From: Verrucomicrobiia bacterium
GTDB lineage: Bacteria; Verrucomicrobiota; Verrucomicrobiia; CAIQCK01
DNA length: 6,648 bases
Assembly: GCA_026417675.1 (NCBI GenBank)
Contig: JAOACV010000147.1
Span: 1 to 6,648, forward strand
Direction: 5' to 3'
Positions 1 to 5,554 of the stretch are shown here, in pieces. The notes under the pieces are model-generated. The model was given only the letters and a program-made list of their open reading frames with translations, was not told the origin of the DNA and searched no databases. The translations under genes and the position numbers were made by a program. Numbering within the stretch: the first letter of the stretch is position 1; every line of letters starts with the position of its first letter.

Positions 1-912
1 GCCCTTGCTTTCGGGCCGCACACGGACACCGTCGGCGTGCGCGGCATGAGCATCGCGCCATTTACGCCTGTCATCCGCGGTGATCGTCTGTGGGGCCGCG
101 GCGCCGCAGACACCAAGGGGGCGCTGGCGGCATTTCTGTGGGCGATGAAACGGCTGGCTGCTTCGCGCTCGATTCGCCCCGCAAGCGACGTTTACTTCCT
201 CGGACTGATGGGCGAGGAGAGCGGCAACGACGGCGCCAAACGCCTGATGGGGCAGCCGCGCTCGAAGTGGCCGGGCAGGTTCGACTTCGCGATTATGGGC
301 GAGCCGACGGAGCTACATGTGGTCAACGCCCACAAAGGCGCGCTGTGGCTTCGCCTCGCCACGCGCGGCCGCGCCTGCCACGGCGCCAGGCCCGAACAGG
401 GCGAGAATGCGATTTACAAGATGACCCGCGCGGTGGAATGGTTGCGGCGCCGCTACGCGCCGCGGCTGGCAAGGCGGCGGCATCCGGAGCTTGGGTCGGC
501 CACGATGAACGTCGGCACGATCCGCGGCGGCTCGAAGGTGAACATCGTGCCCGACCATTGCGAGATCGAAGTGGACCTGCGGACGTTGCCGGGCGATGAT
601 CACGCGCGTCGGCTGCGCCGGTTGCGGGCGGAACTGGACTGCCAGCACATTCAGGTCATCAACGATAGCCCCGGAGCCGAGACGCCGGCGGCTCATCCCT
701 TCGTGCGGCAGCTCGTCGCGGCCGGCGCGGGGCGGTGCATGGGCGCGGCGTGGTTTTCCGACGCGGCGGTTTTTGCGCGACATGGCGTGCCGGCGGTGGC
801 GTTTGGACCGGGCAGTATCGCGCAAGCGCACACGCCTGACGAGTTCACATCGGTGTCGCAGGTCGAGCGATGCGTGGTGGTGGTGGAGAAGTTCCTGGCG
901 AATCTGGCGTGA
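1..912 (+). CDS. M20 family zinc amidohydrolase (ArgE/DapE/CPG2-like), 5'-truncated
   Basis: The reading frame is open from base 1, so the start lies outside the window; 303 residues are visible, against roughly 350-400 usual for the family. M20 enzymes hydrolyse amide bonds of N-acyl amino acids or small peptides with a two-metal cytoplasmic active site. The full metal-site set can be seen (numbering from base 1): HTDTV gives H7 and D9, GAADTKG gives bridging D37, MGEES gives catalytic E72 and ligand E73, MGEPTE gives E101, and AQAHTPDEF near the end gives H277. The lid/dimerisation domain lies between about 107 and 220 and includes CHGARPE (H127) and a GGSKVNIVPD stretch. The GPGSIAQAHTPDEF ending resembles ArgE-type deacetylases, but substrate cannot be assigned: ArgE, DapE, carboxypeptidase G2-like and other deacylases share these motifs. 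The stop TGA at 910-912 overlaps the GTG start of the mannosyltransferase gene, implying co-translation with the glycan genes. No defect is visible in the catalytic set. Family call is firm; function is open. Confidence 0.9.
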   Translation, partial: ALAFGPHTDTVGVRGMSIAPFTPVIRGDRLWGRGAADTKGALAAFLWAMKRLAASRSIRPASDVYFLGLMGEESGNDGAKRLMGQPRSKWPGRFDFAIMGEPTELHVVNAHKGALWLRLATRGRACHGARPEQGENAIYKMTRAVEWLRRRYAPRLARRRHPELGSATMNVGTIRGGSKVNIVPDHCEIEVDLRTLPGDDHARRLRRLRAELDCQHIQVINDSPGAETPAAHPFVRQLVAAGAGRCMGAAWFSDAAVFARHGVPAVAFGPGSIAQAHTPDEFTSVSQVERCVVVVEKFLANLA

Positions 913-1643
913 AAACACTGGTCATAGTTCCAACCTACAACGAGCGTGAGAACCTGCCGCGGCTGATCGAGGCGGTGCTGGCAACCACGCCGGAGGTTGA
1001 GATGTTGATCGTGGACGACAACTCGCCCGACGGCACGGGCGGGTTGGCCGATGAGATCGCGGCGAAGAACCCGCGGGTTCATGTGATGCACCGCCCCGGC
1101 AAACTGGGGCTGGGCACGGCTTACATCGCGGGATTTCGCTGGGCGCTGGAGCGCGATTACGAGGCGGTGATGGAGATGGACGCTGATTTCAGCCACGACC
1201 CGCGCGAGCTGCCGGCGTTCCTCGCGGCGGCCAAGGACGCCGACGTGGTGATCGGCTCGCGCTACAAACAGGGCGTGCGTGTCGTGGACTGGCCTTTGCG
1301 GCGCCTGCTGCTCAGCTACGGCGCTTCGCGGTATGTGCGCCTCATCACCGGCATGCCGATCCACGACCCGACGGGCGGCTTCAAGCTCTTCCGGCGTCAC
1401 GTGCTGGCCGCGCTCAACCTCGAACAGGTCCATTCGGAGGGATACTCGTTTCAGATTGAGATGAACTACCGATGCTGGATGGCCGGGTTCCGCCTCGTGG
1501 AGATTCCCATCACGTTCGTGGATCGGCGGGTGGGCGTGTCGAAAATCTCCCGCCGGATTGTCTGGGAGGCGTTGTGGGTGGTGTGGCGGCTGGCGGCCGC
1601 GCACGGATTCCGGCGCCGGACGAAACCGCGGCCTGCCGCATGA
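909..1643 (+). CDS. Polyprenol-phosphate mannosyltransferase-like GT2 (DPM1-like)
   Basis: Predicted 244-residue GT2 enzyme that would transfer a sugar, typically mannose from GDP-mannose, to polyprenyl phosphate at the cytoplasmic membrane face. Motifs in order: VPTYNERENLP at 7-17, VDDNSPDGT at 35-43 (nucleotide binding), the metal-binding DAD at 91-93 followed by FSHDP, GSRY at 116-119, DPTGGFKLF at 153-161, QIEM at 182-185 and DRRVGVSKIS at 205-214. Length and motif order match the single-domain DPM1 class, and no C-terminal transmembrane domain is present, so the protein should be peripheral. An upstream ATG at 870 in the same frame would add 13 residues that do not fit the family. The GTG at 909 places the hydrophobic first strand at residues 4-7 and forms a 4-base GTGA overlap with the previous stop, so it is preferred. 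No convincing Shine-Dalgarno sequence lies 5-10 bases upstream, which suggests translational coupling. Donor sugar is inferred from family; a glucose or other hexose donor is possible. Confidence 0.9.
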   Translation: MKTLVIVPTYNERENLPRLIEAVLATTPEVEMLIVDDNSPDGTGGLADEIAAKNPRVHVMHRPGKLGLGTAYIAGFRWALERDYEAVMEMDADFSHDPRELPAFLAAAKDADVVIGSRYKQGVRVVDWPLRRLLLSYGASRYVRLITGMPIHDPTGGFKLFRRHVLAALNLEQVHSEGYSFQIEMNYRCWMAGFRLVEIPITFVDRRVGVSKISRRIVWEALWVVWRLAAAHGFRRRTKPRPAA

Positions 1644-2611
1644 GCGCGTCTTCACGCCCCCTCCTCAGCGTCGTCGTGCCCCACAAACCGGGCTTGGAGG
1701 CCGTCCGCGTGTTGGAATCGCTGGCCGCAGTGGAGGATCCCGCCGACCGCTACGAGGTCATCGTGGCCGAGGGATTTCACCCCAGCAAGCAGCGCAACCA
1801 GGCGGTGGCCAAGGCTCGCGGCGAGATCATCGTGTTCTTCGATGATGACGTCGCGCCGCATCCGAAGATCTTCGAGCGCATGGTGGCCGGCTTCGAGGCG
1901 TTCCCCCAAGCGGCTGCGATCGGCGGCCCCAGCGTGATTCCGCCGACGGACAACTTCTGGCAGCAATGTTTCGCGCGCGTGATGCGCTCGCGCGTGGCGG
2001 TGGGCCGCAGCATCGCCCGCTACGAGTCCAAGGGCGAGCGTCGCGCGACCAACGAGAGCGAGCTGATCCTTTGCAATCTCGCCATGCGGCGCGAGGCGTT
2101 CCAGAAGGTGGGCGGCTTCGATGAACGGCTCTGGCCGAACGAGGAGAACGAGCTGTTCGACCGGCTGCAGAAACACGGTTACCAGCTCATCTACGATCCC
2201 CAAGTGATTGTGTATCGCAGCCATCGTCCGAACCTGTGGGCATTCGTGCGGATGCTGGCCAACTACGGCCGCGGCCGCATGGGCCAGACGCTGATCCGGC
2301 CGAGCCGCACGTGCATCATTCGGATGGCGCCGGCGGCGTTTCTGAGCTACCTGGCCAGCCTGTTGGTGTGGCATCCGTGGTGGTATTGGCTGCCGCTGGC
2401 GGCCTATGCGGCGCTGATCGGCTCGGCCAGTGTCTGGCACGTGATCAACAACCGCACCTGGCAGGGCCTGATGTCGCTCTGGCTGCTGCCGCTGGCGCAC
2501 CTCGCCTACGGTTTTGGTTTGCTCTACGGTCTGGTCCGGCACATGGGCCGTCATCAGGAGCCGCCGGGCGCCGGCGTCGAGCTGCGCGTGGTCAAACCGC
2601 TGCCATCATGA
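1640..2611 (+). CDS. Membrane-associated GT2 family glycosyltransferase, compact type
   Basis: Predicted 323-residue inverting glycosyltransferase with a cytosolic GT-A domain (about 7-210) and a C-terminal membrane region with about three hydrophobic segments (roughly 229-244, 248-265, 275-298). Visible motifs: LSVVVPHKP at 9-17, EGFHPSKQRN at 44-53, FFDDDVAPHP at 66-75 (metal-binding DDD, 68-70), IGGPSVIPP at 94-102, GGFDERLWPNEENEL at 158-172 (acceptor/catalytic-base region) and YDPQVIVYRSHRP at 185-197. The usual DDGS nucleotide loop is absent; VAEG stands in its place and the following segment is short. The ATG at 1640 overlaps the previous stop as ATGA; the frame is open further upstream (to 1472), but that part lies inside the mannosyltransferase gene and looks like no GT2 sequence. 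The protein is a clear relative of the C-terminal half of the fused glycosyltransferase at 3845-5554, including the membrane tail. Donor and acceptor are unknown. It probably adds a sugar to a lipid-linked acceptor. Confidence 0.88.
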   Translation: MSASSRPLLSVVVPHKPGLEAVRVLESLAAVEDPADRYEVIVAEGFHPSKQRNQAVAKARGEIIVFFDDDVAPHPKIFERMVAGFEAFPQAAAIGGPSVIPPTDNFWQQCFARVMRSRVAVGRSIARYESKGERRATNESELILCNLAMRREAFQKVGGFDERLWPNEENELFDRLQKHGYQLIYDPQVIVYRSHRPNLWAFVRMLANYGRGRMGQTLIRPSRTCIIRMAPAAFLSYLASLLVWHPWWYWLPLAAYAALIGSASVWHVINNRTWQGLMSLWLLPLAHLAYGFGLLYGLVRHMGRHQEPPGAGVELRVVKPLPS

Positions 2612-3858
2612 GCGAGACGCGAAAGTTCTGGGGCGCGGGTGTCATTCTGCTGGCCGCTTCGTTCAGCGTGAACATCGCCACCTTCCTACAGCAGGCGGTC
2701 CAGACGCGCTGGCTCTCCGACGACGATTTCGGCGCGCTGAAGTGGGCGATGGACTGGCTTTCCTACGTGGGAACGCCGGTCGGCGCGCTGCACGTGGCGA
2801 TGACGCGCTATACGGCGGTGTTTGACGCGCAGGCGAACGCCGTTGCGGTCGCCTCGCTGGCGTGGCGGGCGACGCGGCGTCTGGCGTGGTATGCGGGGGC
2901 GTTTGTCGCGTTCGTCGTGGTCGCGCACGCATGGCTGGTCCGCGGTTTTCGGCTGGAGCAGAAGCCGGGATTGTTGTGGGTGGTTGCGGCGCTGATCGTG
3001 ATGCAACTGGCCGTGCCTGTGACGATGTCGCTGCTTCAGGGCTTGCAGCGGTTCGGGTGGCTGGCGGCCACGAGTGTCGTGTCGGGCTGGGGGCGTTTGG
3101 TTTTCGGGCTGGCGCTGGTGATTGCCGGCTATGGCGCCGTTGGCGCGCTCAGCGGTCAATTGCTCGCGGTGGCGCTCGGCACGGCGCTGTCTTTGTGGGC
3201 GTTGCGCGCGCTGTGGCATCATCGCCGCGCGGACCACAGTGCGCTGGACACGCGGCCCATCTACAAGTATTTCTGGCCCGCGCTGGTGGTGACGTTTAGC
3301 TTCGGCACCATCGGCTTAGTGGATACGAGTTTCGTGCGCCATTATTTCGAGCAGGACATATCGGGCCAATACGGCAAGGCCAAACTGATCGCCCAAGCCT
3401 TCGGCTATCTCGTCATGCCGCTGAGCGCCGTGCTGTTTCCCAAGGCGGCGGGCGACGCCGCGCGCGGCGGCACGGGCGCTCTTCGCGCGTTGTGGCAGGC
3501 GATCGGCGTGGCGGCATTTGTCGGCGTCGCGGCGGCGCTGGCCTGCACATGGCTGCCGTGGCTGCCCGTGCGAATCCTGGCCGGCGACGCGGCGCGCAAT
3601 CAAGTGGCGGTGGACATCGTCGCGCCGTTTGTGTGGGCGATGTTGCCGCTGGGTCTGGCGGCGTTGCCGTTGCAGTTTTTCCTCGCGCGCGCCGAGTTTC
3701 GCCCGCTGCTGGTTCCCCTGGCCGTGCTGGTCGTGGCGTATCCGGCGGCCTTGTGGTTGTGGCACGAGAGTCTGTTGCAGATTCTGGCGGTCCTGGCCGC
3801 GGCGGGAACCGTCGCGTTGAGCGTGCTGCTTTGGAGTTTGAGACATGTCGGACGCTAG
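2608..3858 (+). CDS. MOP-superfamily lipid-linked glycan flippase (Wzx-like)
   Basis: Predicted 416-residue integral membrane protein with about twelve hydrophobic segments (approximate centres at residues 20, 57, 102, 130, 165, 188, 232, 270, 306, 346, 375 and 400) separated by short basic loops. Size and topology fit the polysaccharide-transporter branch of the MOP flippases, which move undecaprenyl-linked oligosaccharides to the outer face of the membrane. Family-like features are an N-terminal helix followed by LQQAVQTRWLSDDDFGALKW at 27-46, a SLLQGLQRFGW segment at 141-151, and YLVMPLSAVLFPKAAG at 267-282. The ATG at 2608 makes an ATGA overlap with the previous stop. The frame is open upstream to 2236, but that stretch is out-of-frame translation of the glycosyltransferase gene. 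Its place between glycosyltransferases supports export of their product. Identity as a MOP exporter rests on topology and weak motifs, so a MurJ-like or other MOP member remains possible; substrate is unknown. Confidence 0.82.
   Translation: MSETRKFWGAGVILLAASFSVNIATFLQQAVQTRWLSDDDFGALKWAMDWLSYVGTPVGALHVAMTRYTAVFDAQANAVAVASLAWRATRRLAWYAGAFVAFVVVAHAWLVRGFRLEQKPGLLWVVAALIVMQLAVPVTMSLLQGLQRFGWLAATSVVSGWGRLVFGLALVIAGYGAVGALSGQLLAVALGTALSLWALRALWHHRRADHSALDTRPIYKYFWPALVVTFSFGTIGLVDTSFVRHYFEQDISGQYGKAKLIAQAFGYLVMPLSAVLFPKAAGDAARGGTGALRALWQAIGVAAFVGVAAALACTWLPWLPVRILAGDAARNQVAVDIVAPFVWAMLPLGLAALPLQFFLARAEFRPLLVPLAVLVVAYPAALWLWHESLLQILAVLAAAGTVALSVLLWSLRHVGR
3833..3836 (+). promoter_or_regulatory. 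Shine-Dalgarno GGAG for the fused glycosyltransferase
   Basis: GGAG lies inside the 3' end of the flippase gene, with eight bases between it and the ATG at 3845. This is good spacing for ribosome binding and supports that start, which overlaps the flippase stop by 14 bases. The other four internal gene starts in the window have stop/start overlaps and no comparable site at proper spacing, so this gene may have partly independent initiation. Confidence 0.55.
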
Positions 3859-5554
3859 ACCGCGGCTCAGCATCCTCCTGCCGGCCTTCAACGAAGGCGA
3901 CCACATCTACGCCAACATCGGCAGGGTGCGCGCGCAGTTCGCGGGGAAGTTTTCATTCGAGATCATCGCGGTGGACGACGGCAGCAAGGACAACACCTTC
4001 GCCGAGATCGAGCGCGCCGCGCGCGAATGGCCGGAGGTGCGGCCCGTGCGCCAGAAACACAACGCGGGCAAGGGCGAGGCGCTCCGGCGCGGCTTCCGCG
4101 AGTCGCGCGGCGAACTGGTCGCGTTTCTGGACGCCGACCTCGACATCCCGCCGTCGCAGGTCGAGGTGTTGATGGCGACGATGGAAGGCACCGGCGCCGA
4201 CGTGGTGATCGGTTCGAAACGCCATCCCGGCTCGGACATTGTTTATCCCTGGCATCGCAAGATCGTCAGCGCGGTCTATTACCTGGTGATCAAGCTCCTG
4301 TTTGGCCTGCCGCTGCGCGACACGCAGACGGGCGTCAAGCTCTTCAAACGCGCCGCGCTGGAGGACTGCTTCCCGCGCATCCTTGTCAAGGCGTTCGCGT
4401 TCGATGTGGAGCTGCTGGCGGTGATGCACGCGCACGGCTACCGCATTGTGGACGCGCCGGTGGTCGTTGAGTTTCGCGGGCGTTTGGGCATGTTTCATCC
4501 GCGCGCGGTCTGGGACATTTTCATCAACACGCTGGCCGTCTTCTACCGGCTGCGGCTGCTGCGCTACTACGACAGTTACCAGCCGAAGGCCCTGCCCGAC
4601 CCGCCGCCGCGCGTCACCATTCTCGTGGCCGTCAAGCGCGACAACCCTCAGTTGCGCCAGTGCATCGAACACTGTCTCGGTCTGGACTATCCCGACTTTG
4701 AGATTCTGGTGTTGCCGGACGAGCCGTTCACGCATCCCGACCCGCGCGTGCGCGTCGTGCCGACCGGGCCGATGCGGCCCGCCGAGAAGCGCAACCTCGG
4801 TTTCCCGCAGGCGACCGGCAGCATCGTCGCGTTTCTCGATGACGATGCCTATCCGACGCCCCACTGGCTGGAGGAAGCGATTGGCAACTTTAACCGTCCC
4901 GAAGTCGGCGCCGTCGGCGGCCCCGGCACCACGCCGCCCGACGATCCGTTGATGGCCAGGGTCAGCGGCCGCATTTACGCCTCGCCCATCGTCAGCGGCC
5001 ACTATCGCTACCGCTACATGGTCAATCGCGTGCGCGAGGTGGACGACTATCCGAGCTGCAACCTCATCGTGCGCAAGGACGTGTTGACCCGCATCGGCGG
5101 CTTCGGGACCAATTACTGGCCCGGCGAAGACACCGAGTTGTGCCTGCAGATCACCAGGAAGCTCGGCTTGAAAATCATCTACGATCCGCGCGCCGAGGTG
5201 TTCCATCATCGCCGGCCGACGTTGCGCGGCCACCTCCAACAACTGGCCAGCTACGGCCTGCACCGAGGCCATTTTGTCAGGAAGTTTCCGGCCACGTCGC
5301 GGCGGTTGGCGTATTTCCTGCCCAGCGTGGTCAGCCTGTGGCTGCTGCTGGGCGGGCTGACGTTCTTGGCCGGCCCGCTCGGCTGGCTATGGGCCGTGTC
5401 GGTCGCGGCGTATCTGGCGCTCGTGGCGGCGTGCAGCGTGTCGCTGAACATTCTTTTGTTTTTCCTGACCTTCGTGGGTATTGTGGCCTCGCACGTGGCC
5501 TACGGCCTCAGCTTCATCCGAGGGTTGTTGACGCCCAGGCTGACGCAACGTTGA
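3845..5554 (+). CDS. Two-domain glycosyltransferase: ALG5/DPM-like GT2 fused to membrane-anchored GT2
   Basis: Predicted 569-residue protein with two complete GT-A domains. Domain 1 (about 6-245) resembles dolichyl/polyprenyl-phosphate glucosyl- or mannosyltransferases: LLPAFNEGDH at 11-20, VDDGSKDNT at 43-51, HNAGKGEALRRG at 72-83, LDADLDIPP at 95-103, GSKRHPGSD at 123-131 and DTQTGVKLF at 159-167. After a proline-rich linker (PDPPPR, 251-256), domain 2 (about 257-475) has LVAVKRDNP at 260-268, KRNLGFPQATG at 315-325, FLDDDAYPTP at 330-339, GGPGTTPPDD at 358-367 and GGFGTNYWPGEDTEL at 418-432, with D429 the likely catalytic base. About three transmembrane segments follow (489-509, 511-531, 535-557). 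Domain 2 and its tail closely match the separate protein encoded at 1640-2611. Start ATG 3845 is supported by a Shine-Dalgarno sequence. The inferred role is loading a sugar on polyprenyl phosphate and using or extending it at the membrane; donors and acceptors are unknown. No frameshift or missing catalytic motif was seen. Confidence 0.9.
   Translation: MSDARPRLSILLPAFNEGDHIYANIGRVRAQFAGKFSFEIIAVDDGSKDNTFAEIERAAREWPEVRPVRQKHNAGKGEALRRGFRESRGELVAFLDADLDIPPSQVEVLMATMEGTGADVVIGSKRHPGSDIVYPWHRKIVSAVYYLVIKLLFGLPLRDTQTGVKLFKRAALEDCFPRILVKAFAFDVELLAVMHAHGYRIVDAPVVVEFRGRLGMFHPRAVWDIFINTLAVFYRLRLLRYYDSYQPKALPDPPPRVTILVAVKRDNPQLRQCIEHCLGLDYPDFEILVLPDEPFTHPDPRVRVVPTGPMRPAEKRNLGFPQATGSIVAFLDDDAYPTPHWLEEAIGNFNRPEVGAVGGPGTTPPDDPLMARVSGRIYASPIVSGHYRYRYMVNRVREVDDYPSCNLIVRKDVLTRIGGFGTNYWPGEDTELCLQITRKLGLKIIYDPRAEVFHHRRPTLRGHLQQLASYGLHRGHFVRKFPATSRRLAYFLPSVVSLWLLLGGLTFLAGPLGWLWAVSVAAYLALVAACSVSLNILLFFLTFVGIVASHVAYGLSFIRGLLTPRLTQR

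Noticed and set aside
874..885. Four tandem GTG triplets, a possible simple repeat
   Set aside because: They encode four valines in a helix or strand of the amidohydrolase C-terminus; four units in GC-rich coding DNA is unremarkable.
870..908. Upstream ATG start for the mannosyltransferase
   Set aside because: The extra 13 residues are Gly-rich, lie inside the amidohydrolase gene and are absent from the usual DPM1-like start; GTG at 909 gives the expected N-terminus.
693..1655. Minus-strand open frame of 320 codons spanning the amidohydrolase and mannosyltransferase
   Set aside because: It crosses two well-supported plus-strand genes, and its Arg/His/Pro-rich translation resembles no family.
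2236..2607. Possible 124-residue N-terminal extension of the flippase
   Set aside because: The stretch is Gly/Ala/Arg-rich out-of-frame reading of the preceding glycosyltransferase gene; the hydrophobic flippase sequence begins just after the ATG at 2608, which forms an ATGA overlap.
3953..5272. Long minus-strand open frame of 439 codons opposite the fused glycosyltransferase
   Set aside because: It has no recognisable domain, is rich in Arg, His, Ala and Val as expected from reverse reading of GC-rich coding DNA, and lies wholly opposite a gene with clear GT2 motifs.
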